Positions 38,664 through 47,585 of a stretch of DNA of 64,000 nucleotides are shown in pieces (the first letter of the stretch is position 1; the number at the start of each line of letters is the position of its first letter). The DNA lies in contig JAUCEP010000002.1 of NCBI GenBank assembly GCA_030348875.1, forward strand, positions 2,249,001 through 2,313,000, in the 5' to 3' direction. The notes under the pieces are model-generated. The model had not been told where the DNA came from. It saw nothing but the letters and a program-made list of their open reading frames with translations, and made no database searches. Source of the DNA: Ureibacillus composti. Lineage in GTDB: Bacteria; Bacillota; Bacilli; Bacillales_A; Planococcaceae. The translations under genes were made by a program, and so were the position numbers.

Positions 38664-38784
38664 TAACTTCACCCCCTTTCGCCTATTTATATAGTGTTTT
38701 AAGAGGCAAAAAGAGACATTGTTAATGAAAAAATTTTCAGTACCTTTTATAATGAGAGTTAGAGAGGTTAAAGAGGTGAACGCT

Positions 38785-39216
38785 TTGAATTTTGAAAGTG
38801 GGTTTATGTTGTTTATCGCATTTTGGACATTCGTCATGGTAGCACTCATGGCAATTGGTGGATTTTTCATGTTTCGCAAATTCTTAAAGGCTTTACCGAA
38901 GGAAGATGGTCGATCTGATTTAGATTGGCAAGCATACTACATAGAAAAGTCTCTCCACTTATGGGGTGACGAAGCAAAAGAATTGCTAAATGAATTAGTT
39001 AGTCCTGTTCCGGAATTATTCCGTCAAACGGCAAAGGAAAAAATTGCTGGAAAGATTGCAGAAATTGCACTAAAAGAACGCGTAAAGTCTATTAATAATG
39101 ACGTGATTATCCGTGGATATATCCAAGCCACTCCAAAACGCGATCACAAATTTTTACGTAAAAAATTAGATGAAATGAAAATCGACGTTTCTCCTTATGA
39201 AAATCTATTTGAATAA
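38785..39216 (+). CDS. yneK: DUF2621 family membrane protein (YneK-like)
   Basis: 143 residues from TTG 38785, where AAAGAGGTGAACGC provides the ribosome site. One N-terminal transmembrane helix (FMLFIAFWTFVMVALMAIGG) is followed by the conserved cytosolic part FRKFLKALPKEDGRSDLDW and ELVSPVPELFRQTAKEKIAG, ending ATPKRDHKFLRKKLDEMKID. This is the YneK/DUF2621 family. In B. subtilis yneK lies beside ccdA-yneI-ccdC; here it faces that block with a peroxidase gene in between. Confidence 0.87.
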   Translation: MNFESGFMLFIAFWTFVMVALMAIGGFFMFRKFLKALPKEDGRSDLDWQAYYIEKSLHLWGDEAKELLNELVSPVPELFRQTAKEKIAGKIAEIALKERVKSINNDVIIRGYIQATPKRDHKFLRKKLDEMKIDVSPYENLFE

Positions 39217-39223
39217 CCAAAGC

Positions 39224-39340
39224 AAAAGGCGCCCCGCTAAACAACGAGTCGGCAAAATTACGGCGTGACATCGCCAACATGACTTACATTGCGTGTGCGT
39301 CCATTCGAAAGGAAAAGCTGATAGAAGGCGCTTTTTTACT
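39224..39340 (+). repeat. Probable dispersed intergenic repeat
   Basis: AAAGGCGCCCCGC near the start and AGAAGGCGCTTTTT near the end resemble the REP-like intergenic sequences at 53484 and 53815 in composition and position (just after a stop). Similarity is partial, so membership of the same family is uncertain. Confidence 0.4.
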
Positions 39341-39433
39341 AATTGGTCCGTTAACTTATGTTATTGAGCAAATTGGTGCCTTAAGCTAAACACTGGATAC
39401 ATCCTATACTTTCATATTATTTAAATTAGAAAA

Positions 39434-39461
39434 AACCCTAGATTGTCTGGAATCTAGGGTT
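39434..39461. terminator. Terminator between yneK and the haem peroxidase
   Basis: ACCCTAGATT and AATCTAGGGT pair perfectly around a 6-base loop, with A-run and T-run on opposite sides. Its arms repeat those of the ccdC terminator at 41162-41189. Confidence 0.88.
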
Positions 39462-39559
39462 TTACTATTTACACTTTTGTTCTCATTAGATCTTTATTAG
39501 AAACTTTATCATTACAGAAAAATTTTGTTTTTGAGTCATGGTAATACTTCATCCCCATT

Positions 39560-40933
39560 TTAAACCACTTTAGCAAATTTCAGAAGATCAACTATACCAA
39601 ATTCCCCCTTTTTCCCCAAAATCGGTTTCCAATTAGTATTTTGTCTTATGAAAGAATTCTCGTCCCCTTGTAGCAAGCCAATCAATACTTCTGCCACAAT
39701 CCTACTACCAACAGGACCCAACCTCTTTCCTTCAGCATGAATTTCGGCCTCACGTAAAATGTAAAACCATAGTGGGGTTTTTCTATGGAAACCTAACTCT
39801 GAGACGTCAGACAAATCTCTATGATCGAGCGGTCTGATGCGCATTGCTTCTGAAACATCCTGCCCGCACGGCAAACCAAATGACAGGCCTCGCAATAGAT
39901 TCCGTTGGGCAAGAGATTTAGGGGGTTGAACGAACGGCAATTCAAACAGTGGGCTGGATAATGTCGTATCAATCCTTTTTCCTAGCTGAGGGGTGCCAGT
40001 TCCAGTGTTAAAAAAGTTACCCCATTCCACATAACGTCTCGGAGCACGTTTTCCCCCTCTTAAATCATCGGGATCTTGATGGCTTAGATCTTGACTAGCA
40101 TTAAATATGGGTGCGCTAAATTGATTATTCACTTGATAAAATGGTCGAACTTGGCTGTGGCCTAAACGAAATGCCGCCATAGAAAACTCGACCGGAATAT
40201 AAGGTTTGTTTCTCCACCTGTAAAATTTACGGCCATTAGCAAGAATGTCTTTCACTAACGTTTTTCCGACAAGGAGGGGCAAGTATTCATATAGAATAAT
40301 CCATTGGTAATGCCATCTGACAAGACGTTGCGCTTTTTCAAAAGCTTCGAAAGGATGTTTAACACCTTCACGCATGACGTAATCAACCATTTCATTATGG
40401 AATTTTAGAAAGGCCAGGTGAAGTTGACAGATAATCATATTCTCATCGTTTCTTGGATCAACTACCAATGCTGTATTTTGACTGTTTCGCGGTACGTCGT
40501 CGTATGGAGAATCATTTTCTGGAGATATGTTTTCAACTAATAGTTTGGTCCCTCCAGTTGAAATGTCATATAAATGAGGATCTGCAAAAGGACCCCTTCC
40601 ATAAATATGATCCATCTCAAGAACTGGCGTTCGATAGTTTTCAATGGCTTCTGGATTGTTTTGTTTTTCAAAACTGGACATCGGATCGAAAGTAATATCG
40701 TGATCTATAAATTGGCCGAAAAATGTAAAACCTGCATAGATGTTTGGGTTGTCGAGGTTTTTAGTCGTTTGGTCCATCATGCCGCCTTTTTTTCCAAGCT
40801 CTAATAGTGCCTCCCTAACTTTTTCCGTATCCCGGGGGAAAGATGGGAGGTTTGGAAACATCCTTCCATACCGTTCACTATTGGAATTGGTATAAGGTGA
40901 ACCTTTTAACCAAAATTGATCATTGTGTGCCAA
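39560..40933 (-). CDS. Animal-type haem peroxidase (peroxidase-cyclooxygenase superfamily)
   Basis: 457 residues with no signal peptide. FFGQFIDHDITFDP (His 78) is the distal haem motif; EFSMAAFRLGHSQVRPFY (His 259) is the proximal haem ligand. The helix DPRNDENMIICQLHLAFLKF followed by HNEMV corresponds to the conserved internal helices of myeloperoxidase-like enzymes. Several bacterial members exist but their substrates are mostly unknown; halide or phenol oxidation is possible. AAGGGGGTAG lies before the ATG. It sits between yneK and ccdC, which are neighbours in other Bacilli, so it looks like an insertion. Confidence 0.9.
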   Translation of the reverse strand: MAHNDQFWLKGSPYTNSNSERYGRMFPNLPSFPRDTEKVREALLELGKKGGMMDQTTKNLDNPNIYAGFTFFGQFIDHDITFDPMSSFEKQNNPEAIENYRTPVLEMDHIYGRGPFADPHLYDISTGGTKLLVENISPENDSPYDDVPRNSQNTALVVDPRNDENMIICQLHLAFLKFHNEMVDYVMREGVKHPFEAFEKAQRLVRWHYQWIILYEYLPLLVGKTLVKDILANGRKFYRWRNKPYIPVEFSMAAFRLGHSQVRPFYQVNNQFSAPIFNASQDLSHQDPDDLRGGKRAPRRYVEWGNFFNTGTGTPQLGKRIDTTLSSPLFELPFVQPPKSLAQRNLLRGLSFGLPCGQDVSEAMRIRPLDHRDLSDVSELGFHRKTPLWFYILREAEIHAEGKRLGPVGSRIVAEVLIGLLQGDENSFIRQNTNWKPILGKKGEFGIVDLLKFAKVV

Positions 40934-41149
40934 AAGTCTACCCCCTTCAAATGTGCAGCATAATACTTTGAATTCAGCTTCCGTATAGAGTACAGACAGT
41001 TGTGCAACTGCAAAAAATAGTTCTACCTATTCATCTATCTACTTTTTGCGATATTCCTTTCATAATATGTTTTGATTATTAGTAAAAATGACTCATCTAT
41101 CGGCCACTTTTTCTAAACCAATAAATTAGACAAAATATAACTGAAATTT

Positions 41150-41189
41150 TTCAAAAAAAAAACACCTAGATTATCATAAATCTAGGGTT
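41150..41189 (-). terminator. Terminator of the ccd operon
   Basis: On the minus strand ACCCTAGATT and AATCTAGGTG pair around a short loop, followed by TTTTTTTTTTG. It begins inside the ccdC stop region. Confidence 0.9.
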
Positions 41190-41670
41190 TTAAAGACTTT
41201 TCAATTTTCTTATATTTTATTAACATCGCAATTCGCCAAGGCCATAACATTGAAAATGCCAAGATCCAAAACATTCCGCCTAGTTCAGCTACATCGAACG
41301 CACTCGATAAAATAACTTTAGCTAATACTCTAACTAGAAGTAAACCAATTAATATAAAGAAAAAGGCTTTTGAACGTTTCATAAAGATTTGTTGATCTCG
41401 CACTTCAAATTTTGACGTTGCGATTAAAACAGTGGAAAATACGATTCCCACACTCATAGCTTCCAGTATTTGCATCGGTGAAACGCGAAATTCCTCAAAA
41501 ATAAACATTAGTGCCCCTGTTGACATGGCAATAGGAGGTATAAGAATTTTTTTTGCGTTAACAGGCTTTTTTTGAGATTTAATTCGCATAACCATGACGA
41601 ACGATCCCATAAAAATAGCCATTACAGTTGAACCGATTAGTAAATATTGAGAAGGTATACTCGCAAACAT
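41182..41670 (-). CDS. ccdC: CcdC family membrane protein
   Basis: 162 residues with five predicted helices. The pattern KKILIPPIAMSTGALMFIFE and the FWILAFSMLWPWRIAMLIKY end fit the CcdC (YneJ) family linked to cytochrome c synthesis in Bacillus. Its mechanism is unknown and it is dispensable for cytochrome c in B. subtilis. AGGAGG lies eight bases before ATG 41670. It follows the response-regulator gene by about 280 bases on the same strand. Confidence 0.85.
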   Translation of the reverse strand: MFASIPSQYLLIGSTVMAIFMGSFVMVMRIKSQKKPVNAKKILIPPIAMSTGALMFIFEEFRVSPMQILEAMSVGIVFSTVLIATSKFEVRDQQIFMKRSKAFFFILIGLLLVRVLAKVILSSAFDVAELGGMFWILAFSMLWPWRIAMLIKYKKIEKSLKP

Positions 41671-41948
41671 GAAAATCCTCCTCTATCATTTGAAATCATT
41701 ACTGTCTCAAGCGTAATATAAAACATATGTAAAAGACGTAATGATAATATCGTATTTGGATAAAAAAATCTACATCTAGATCACAACATTACATTTTAGT
41801 AATCTATGTGTATTTCCAAAAAAAGAATTCGCTATATCCTATAATGAACCAACTCGACTATTTTCACAATTGTAAAGTCTTAGTTGGTAATTTCCTAAGG
41901 ATGATGCGAATTCTACTTTAGATAAAAGTATTTTTTATTCAGTTATTA

Positions 41949-42320
41949 TTACATTTCATAACTACCTAATACATTTTGTACAACAGCTTTCAATTGCAGT
42001 GCTTCAAATGGCTTTGCAATAAAATCCTTTGCCCCTGCTTCTAATGCGTCAACAATTACTTTTTGCTGACCGAGAGCGGTAATCATAATTACGTTTGCAT
42101 TCGGGAATTGTTGAATGATCTCTTTTAATGCATCAAAGCCTGACATGACAGGCATCGTTAAATCCATTGTCACAAGATCAGGTTGAAATTCTTTATATAG
42201 GTCGACAGCTTCTCTACCATTTGATGCCTCTCCTATAACTTCGAATCCCCATTCTCTAAACATATTCCCGACGCTTGCTCGCATAAATAATGCATCATCA
42301 ACTACCAAGACGGTTGGCAT
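41949..42320 (-). CDS. ccdB: CheY-like single-domain response regulator (CcdB/YneI type)
   Basis: 123 residues, a complete receiver domain. The phosphorylation site is in PDLVTMDLTMP (Asp near residue 55), the acidic pocket in VVDDALFM, and the Lys in AKDFIAKPF (about 105). There is no output domain. The position between ccdA and ccdC matches B. subtilis yneI. It probably acts by protein contact, and its kinase is unknown. The stop-to-ccdC gap of 278 bases is longer than in B. subtilis and shows no other feature. Confidence 0.88.
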   Translation of the reverse strand: MPTVLVVDDALFMRASVGNMFREWGFEVIGEASNGREAVDLYKEFQPDLVTMDLTMPVMSGFDALKEIIQQFPNANVIMITALGQQKVIVDALEAGAKDFIAKPFEALQLKAVVQNVLGSYEM

Positions 42321-42420
42321 TTACTCATATCCCCTTCACAATAAGTCAAACATAAGATGTATGTTAAAAATTTACTGAATATTAGTATAACATAAATCAT
42401 CGTGCTAATTGGAAATATTT

Positions 42421-43131
42421 TTAAAATCCAGTGAAACCACCGAATAATGGAGAAAGAATGCGGATGATTAACGTCATGCCATCAAAGAATAATAAAACCC
42501 CAACTGCAATCATAATATATCCACCAATTTTTACGATCTTTTGGCTGTTTCTTCGGATCCATCCTAAACGAGAGATAAAGAATGATAATACAAAGAAAGG
42601 AATCGCAAATCCAAGGACGTATGCAAGCATGTACCAAATAGCAGAATCAGGATTCGTACCCGCTAAAGCAATGATAGACATTAATATTGGGCCAGTACAA
42701 GGCGTCCACCCGGCAGCAAAGGCAATCCCAATTAACAGAGTACCAAGGTAGCCAGATGGTCTGTTTTTAAACTCAAATTTTCGATCTTTCATTAAAAAAT
42801 CAATTTGTAATAAACCAACAATCATTAAACCAAAGACGACAATTAGAATAGCACCAATCTGGCGAATTAAGTCTTGATAGCTTATAAAAAATTCCTTAAC
42901 TAAAGAAGTACTGAATCCGATGGCGATGAAAATGATTGAAAATCCAAGTAAGAAAAATAACGTATGTAAAATAGCCCGTCTTTGTAACATACCCTTTTCA
43001 TTTGTTAGTTCACTATAACTCATACCTGTTATGTATGACAGGAATGCAGGGTAAAGCGGTAATGTACATGGTGAGATAAAACTTAAAAAACCTGCACCGA
43101 ACGCAAAAAAGATATTAATATCTGTTCCCAT
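42421..43131 (-). CDS. ccdA: Cytochrome c biogenesis protein CcdA
   Basis: 236 residues with six membrane helices. The two essential cysteines are in [13 protein letters not shown] near the N-terminus and [11 protein letters not shown] (about 135). CcdA carries electrons from cytosolic thioredoxin to extracytoplasmic thiol proteins such as ResA and StoA, which serve cytochrome c maturation and sporulation. GGAGCG lies before ATG 43131. It is the first gene of ccdA-ccdB-ccdC. Confidence 0.95.
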   Translation of the reverse strand: MGTDINIFFAFGAGFLSFISPCTLPLYPAFLSYITGMSYSELTNEKGMLQRRAILHTLFFLLGFSIIFIAIGFSTSLVKEFFISYQDLIRQIGAILIVVFGLMIVGLLQIDFLMKDRKFEFKNRPSGYLGTLLIGIAFAAGWTPCTGPILMSIIALAGTNPDSAIWYMLAYVLGFAIPFFVLSFFISRLGWIRRNSQKIVKIGGYIMIAVGVLLFFDGMTLIIRILSPLFGGFTGF

Positions 43132-43282
43132 ATCGTTCGCTCCTTACAATTAATGTCTTCATCGTACCAAATTTTACAGAAAAAAGCGCTTCCTTCCTTT
43201 GTGACGATTTTATGAAGAAAATGTGTAGTGAATGTGAAGTCATAAATTTAAGACATTATGATAAGGAAAATGTAAAAAGGTA

Positions 43283-43909
43283 TTAATTATATGATAAAAA
43301 CTCATCATTAGATGCGCGTAAATTCCAAATCGGTTCAAACCGTTTAATAATAGCGTTTTTTACCTTTCTCACATCATCTGATTCCTTCAATGGACATATT
43401 TTAAAATGGATTTTAGCATGATGAATTTTTTCTGTGATTTGTGAATTAATGTGACAATGTGTTGCTGTACCATCTTTATAACAGCTTTTGGGTGAAAGAT
43501 TTCCAATATGCTGATTAAATCGAAGCTTAAACGAACTAGAGCAAATGCCCACAAATACCATTTCATCGTCTACATCAATGGTATAAATTCCATTTCGATT
43601 TAATAATGCATCATTACCTTTTACAATAAATTGGCTAAAGTTGCGATCCCCATATTTATTTAAAAATTGTTTATAAAATAAATCGCCTTCATTTTTTAAA
43701 TGTAACAGACCTTTTCCAACTGGTAGATTTAATAGATGTTTATAGTGCTTTTCAACAACCGATTTTAGCGATTCATAACGTTTATGTTGAATTAAATCCT
43801 GGATTGTTTTTTTATCAAACTTGGCAAATATATTTTGAATATTTGTTTCAATCATTTCGAGTTCCATTTTATAGAAACAAAATTCACGTTCCCCAATCGT
43901 GATGTACAT
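43283..43909 (-). CDS. Stand-alone GIY-YIG-like protein
   Basis: 208 residues. A helical N-terminal half (1-100) is followed by GIYTIDVDDEMVFVGI (107-122), where GIY and FVG stand in the GIY...YIG positions. LRFNQHIG follows with Arg 130, and RFEPIWNLR (190-198) with Glu and Asn in the places seen at the end of UvrC-type domains. The second Tyr is Phe. The family contains homing, repair and restriction nucleases; I infer a divergent nuclease but cannot name a subfamily. GGGGGAG lies before the ATG. No methylase or other restriction gene is nearby. Confidence 0.6.
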   Translation of the reverse strand: MYITIGEREFCFYKMELEMIETNIQNIFAKFDKKTIQDLIQHKRYESLKSVVEKHYKHLLNLPVGKGLLHLKNEGDLFYKQFLNKYGDRNFSQFIVKGNDALLNRNGIYTIDVDDEMVFVGICSSSFKLRFNQHIGNLSPKSCYKDGTATHCHINSQITEKIHHAKIHFKICPLKESDDVRKVKNAIIKRFEPIWNLRASNDEFLSYN

Positions 43910-44025
43910 GATTTCTCCCCCTAACTTCCCTTAAACGATGGTCTTCCCATCATGAATGCAAAGAACATTTTAAATCTATTACGAGCATATCACAATAGTC
44001 TTAATAGACTGAAAAAAGAAAAAGC

Positions 44026-44056
44026 CGTCCAGAAAGGTAATTCTTCTGGACAGTCC
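44026..44056 (-). terminator. Terminator upstream of the GIY-YIG-like gene
   Basis: On the minus strand GTCCAGAA and TTCTGGAC pair around an 8-base loop, followed by GGCTTTTTCTTTTTTC. It terminates leftward transcription from the repeat/RarD side before the GIY-YIG-like gene. Confidence 0.75.
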
Positions 44057-44147
44057 TTCTAATTTCATTACTCCTGCGCTCACCAGAAGCCACTGAAAAA
44101 GTGAATTTCAATAATAAAGTATAGTAATGACTTGAACTATCAATCTT

Positions 44148-44364
44148 TTGAAGTGGAATTCACGTAGACTCCTGCGGGAATAGCAAATGCTTTTTGCATC
44201 GAAAGCGAAGCGACAGATGCATGAGGTGAAGACCCCGCAGGAGCAATGATAGGAACAAAGCCTAAAAGCGCCACATCGTGTGGCAACGGCTTTGTGACCA
44301 ACAACCTGTTGGCCTGAGGAGGCTGAGGCCATGCCCGCGGAAAGCGAAGTGAATTCCACTTCAA
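44148..44364. repeat. 217-bp MITE-like element with 16-bp perfect terminal inverted repeats
   Basis: TTGAAGTGGAATTCAC (44148-44163) and its exact complement (44349-44364) bound the element. Inside, CTCCTGCGGG and CCCCGCAGGAG form a second inverted pair, and ACATCGTGTGGCAACGGC and ATGCCCGCGGAAAGCG follow. The G+C-rich interior encodes nothing convincing. No clear target duplication is visible. Confidence 0.85.
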
Positions 44365-44437
44365 ACATAAGTTTTTCATTGGCCTGCGCTCACCAAGCAA
44401 ATGTGGTAACGTGACAAAAAGTCTTCAGAACGAACCA

Positions 44438-45358
44438 TTACACTTCTGCAGTTTTTTGTTCTCGAAGATGTTTTTTTCTCGTTTCGATAATCATCGATGT
44501 TGAGAAAATAGCCACTGCTAACCAAATAAAACAGAATGATGCAAGTTCTACTTTTGTAAAAGGCTCATGGAATAAAACGACCCCAATAATTAAGACTAAT
44601 GTTGGCGCAACGTATTGAATAAAGCCTAGCATAGATTGAGGAAGTAATCTTGCTCCTTTTGCAAACATAACTAATGGAAATGCAGTGATAACCCCTGCCA
44701 ATATCAGAAGTAAATCTGTTGTCCTATTAACCTGTAAAAACGACATGTTATTGGTTGACATAATATAAATATAGTAAACTATTGCAAAAGGTAAAATAAA
44801 TAAGGTTTCAATAGCAAGACCTCTTGTTGCATCTAGGGTGATTTTCTTTTTAAGCACTCCGTAAATTGCAAATGAACCCGCAAGTAATAATGAAATCCAA
44901 GGTATTTCCCCATAGCTAATGGCCGTGATTAAAACACCAATCAAGGCAACAATAACAGCTAACATTTGTGCTTTCGTTAATTTTTCTTTAAAGAGAATCA
45001 TTCCACAAAGTACCGTAATGATTGGATTAATATAATAACCTAAACTAGTATCAATCACATGACCGTTGTTGACAGCCCAAATATAGATATACCAGTTAAA
45101 TGTAATGACACACGATGCCCCTACTAAAGATAAAAATAACTTTTTTTCTTTCCAAAGGGATTTTAAATCCTCAATTAAGAGTTTTCTTTGACCAATTAAA
45201 AGAATGAAGATGGAAGTAAAGATGAATGACCAAATCATTCGACTCACTAAAATTTCCATACTGTTAACATGTTCAAGTAGCTTCCAAAATAACGGAAAGA
45301 TCCCCCAAATCCCGTACGCTACAAAAGAATAAAGAATTCCTTTCTGTTCTCCATTCAT
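44438..45358 (-). CDS. rarD: EamA family transporter RarD
   Basis: 306 residues with ten membrane helices in two EamA repeats. The N-terminal GILYSFVAYGIWGIFPLFWK and HGHVIDTSLGYYINPIITVL mid region identify the RarD subfamily of drug/metabolite transporters. First described as chloramphenicol-sensitivity proteins, their natural substrate is unknown. ATG 45358 is supported by AAGGTG upstream. Single gene. Confidence 0.92.
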   Translation of the reverse strand: MNGEQKGILYSFVAYGIWGIFPLFWKLLEHVNSMEILVSRMIWSFIFTSIFILLIGQRKLLIEDLKSLWKEKKLFLSLVGASCVITFNWYIYIWAVNNGHVIDTSLGYYINPIITVLCGMILFKEKLTKAQMLAVIVALIGVLITAISYGEIPWISLLLAGSFAIYGVLKKKITLDATRGLAIETLFILPFAIVYYIYIMSTNNMSFLQVNRTTDLLLILAGVITAFPLVMFAKGARLLPQSMLGFIQYVAPTLVLIIGVVLFHEPFTKVELASFCFIWLAVAIFSTSMIIETRKKHLREQKTAEV

Positions 45359-45359
45359 T

Positions 45360-45774
45360 GATAGACACCTTCTTATCTTTTTATATCGATTACTTCTAAA
45401 CCGCTTAAATAGAGCTTTAGAGTAAAGATCATCGTTTTATTAATGGTTGGAGACCTAACAAACTGATGTAATTAAATGACCTATGTAAAAGGCTAAACTC
45501 ATTATAGTCTTCGGATTATTTGAAGTAAATGGTTTTTTAGTTCTAGAAGATTTGTTTTGTTTCAACGATATTCAATAAGTCGACATGATCCAAGGATTTT
45601 CTGCTATGCATCGAATTGAGATTTGGAATGTTCATTTTCTCGGTTATGGTGGACAAAATTTGAATGTTTCAACATGGCTTTGCGGCTTGTGTGCTTAGCT
45701 CGCTCTCACCAAACCTACTATTAGAATAATGATTAGTATGTATTCTACAGATGAAAAATATTAATCTTTCATAA
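45360..45774. other. Intergenic stretch with repeat remnant
   Basis: No gene is seen. Around 45670-45720 GGCTT...CGGCTTGTGTGCTTAG and CGCTCTCACC match the right end of the repeat at 53815-54062, so this is probably a decayed copy. The remainder is featureless AT-rich DNA. Confidence 0.5.
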
Positions 45775-45813
45775 AAAACCTATCACTTTAGGATTAACCC
45801 CTAAAATGATAGG
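45775..45813 (-). terminator. Terminator of ywnB
   Basis: AACCTATCA and TGATAGGTT with inner TTTAGG/CCTAAA pair, followed on the minus strand by TTTTTTATG. It lies about 15 bases past the stop. Confidence 0.85.
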
Positions 45814-45827
45814 TTCTAATTAAATAA

Positions 45828-46460
45828 TTACGCTTTCTCAGATGTAACAGTAAAGCGTTGTTTTACGTGTGCAGCATTTTGAATTTCATCGACTAATGCA
45901 ATCGCTAAGTCCGCGTAGCTCACATAGCTTTCACCCGCGCTGTTTACTAATAAATGATCTTTTCCAAGTGTGATGTTCCCTGTACGAGGTCCTTCTGGGT
46001 CAAAGAATGCTGATGGGCTTAGGAACGTCCAGTTAATCGTAGACTTTTCAAGATCTAATAAGTTTTGTAATTGGTTACTTGCTGTTGGGACAAACATTTC
46101 TGGAAAATCTGGCGTTTCGACGACACGAACTGTTTTCGCTTCATCAACAAATAAACTACCAGCTCCTCCAACAACAATCAAACGAATATTCGTTCCTTCT
46201 AATAATTCAATTAAATGTTTCCCTACAACAACATGTTGTTCTTCACTTCCAAATGGTGCGCCGAATGCATTTACTATTACGTCAAAGCCTTCAACATCTT
46301 GTTTTGTAAGGGATAAAACATCCTTTTCAATTGTTGCAATATTTTCAGTTACCTTATTTGCATCTCGTACAATCGCAGTTACATCTAAGCCTCTTGATAA
46401 TGCTTCCTGTACAATTTTCTGACCAGCTTTACCTGTTGCACCGATTACGCCAATTTTCAT
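45828..46460 (-). CDS. ywnB: NAD(P)-binding oxidoreductase (YwnB-like)
   Basis: 210 residues from ATG 46460, with GAGGAGG ten bases upstream. GVIGATGKAGQKIVQEALSR is the Rossmann loop of atypical short-chain reductases. VVGGAGSLFVD and a YVSYADLAIALVDEI end are typical of the YwnB/YhfK group. The substrate is unknown. The Rrf2 regulator gene upstream on the same strand mirrors ywnA-ywnB in B. subtilis and suggests stress-controlled expression. Confidence 0.85.
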   Translation of the reverse strand: MKIGVIGATGKAGQKIVQEALSRGLDVTAIVRDANKVTENIATIEKDVLSLTKQDVEGFDVIVNAFGAPFGSEEQHVVVGKHLIELLEGTNIRLIVVGGAGSLFVDEAKTVRVVETPDFPEMFVPTASNQLQNLLDLEKSTINWTFLSPSAFFDPEGPRTGNITLGKDHLLVNSAGESYVSYADLAIALVDEIQNAAHVKQRFTVTSEKA

Positions 46461-46634
46461 TTCTACTTCCTCCTCAAGACTTTTGTAATAATTATTGTTA
46501 CACATTGGTGGTGAAAAAAGTGAAACCTAGATTATTCTGTCGTGAAATCACAGAATATAAACGTTTCACAATGATTAAAATCAAATACAACCCGGCGCAA
46601 TTGTGTTTGAAATTTGAATTGCGCTCGAGGCTGT

Positions 46635-47054
46635 TTAGTTTTTACTGTCTAAATCTCTCATCACATCATCGAGTGTCAAATTTGCCAACTTCCATTCAGT
46701 TTCCTTTTGAATGTCACTAAAAATAGTCCCTAATGTCGATTCAATGTTTCGACCAACTGTGCATTGGATATTTGAATTTTGATGAATATGAAATAAGTGA
46801 TTAGTCGGGTCCACGGCTTTTAAAACTTCAAGTAAGGAAATGTCTTTAGCTTCTTTCATTAATTGAAGACCTCGATTTCCAATATAAGCTTTGACTAGAT
46901 TTGCTTTCTTTAATGAACTTGTTAACCTACGTACGACAACTGGATTAGTGTTAATGCTTGTCGCAATCCATTCTGAATTAAGGGATTCAGGCTCATTCGA
47001 TAAAGCAACTAGTGATAATATGTGAATTCCCATTGATAAACGAGTGTTAATCAA
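46635..47054 (-). CDS. ywnA: Rrf2 family transcriptional regulator (YwnA-like)
   Basis: 139 residues from TTG 47054, where GGTGG lies upstream and the product then starts INTRLSMGIHILSLVAL as family members do; GTG codons further up are less likely. The winged helix includes EWIATSINTNPVVVRRLTSS. A single Cys (in QCTVGRN, about 95) is kept, but not the three-Cys cluster set of IscR/NsrR, so thiol or other sensing is more likely than an iron-sulphur cluster. It probably controls itself and ywnB. Confidence 0.87.
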   Translation of the reverse strand: MINTRLSMGIHILSLVALSNEPESLNSEWIATSINTNPVVVRRLTSSLKKANLVKAYIGNRGLQLMKEAKDISLLEVLKAVDPTNHLFHIHQNSNIQCTVGRNIESTLGTIFSDIQKETEWKLANLTLDDVMRDLDSKN

Positions 47055-47119
47055 GATTTCCACCACCTACGTAACTATCATAGTTACACCTTTTAAATAA
47101 GTCAAGTTACAAAACTTAC

Positions 47120-47585
47120 AGATAGATATTGTTTAATTAATAATAGAGCAAATAAGGCATTTTATTTTGATAGAATATCGTTTCCAATACGTTAAAAAAA
47201 GTGGTCATTCTAAAGAAATCCCAACTACCTGAATAACTGTATGTAAAGACTTCCAACAAATATAAAAAGCGGATAATCATTTGAGTTCACCCGTAAATTA
47301 TATATATTTTATCATTTTAGCTCAATTCTACCCGTCAGCTTCCCTTAACATTAACGATTTTTATAATCCAATATAACTAATTTATTTGGGATAATCATGA
47401 CATTCAACCATTCATTTCTATACATAAATAATAGAATGTATTTAATGGTGAGTCTTATGACGCATAGGACGTGCTAGTTTCGACGTTGCCACATGGATGT
47501 GACGTTTTTAGTCGACCTGCCGTAATGCGCGATAAAAGACAATCGTTCGAATACAATATTCAATAAAGAAAGAGGGAAAATTGTC
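47120..47585. other. Intergenic stretch upstream of the truncated ATP-grasp gene
   Basis: No gene. Around 47441-47545 a G+C-richer stretch (ACGTGCTAGTTTCGACGTTG, then GACCTGCCGTAATGCGCG) looks like another repeat remnant. The first 300 bases show only AT-rich sequence. Confidence 0.4.

Noticed and set aside
44108-44400. Two 86-codon minus-strand frames over the MITE-like element
   Set aside because: They span inverted repeats and read in different frames through the same DNA without ribosome sites.
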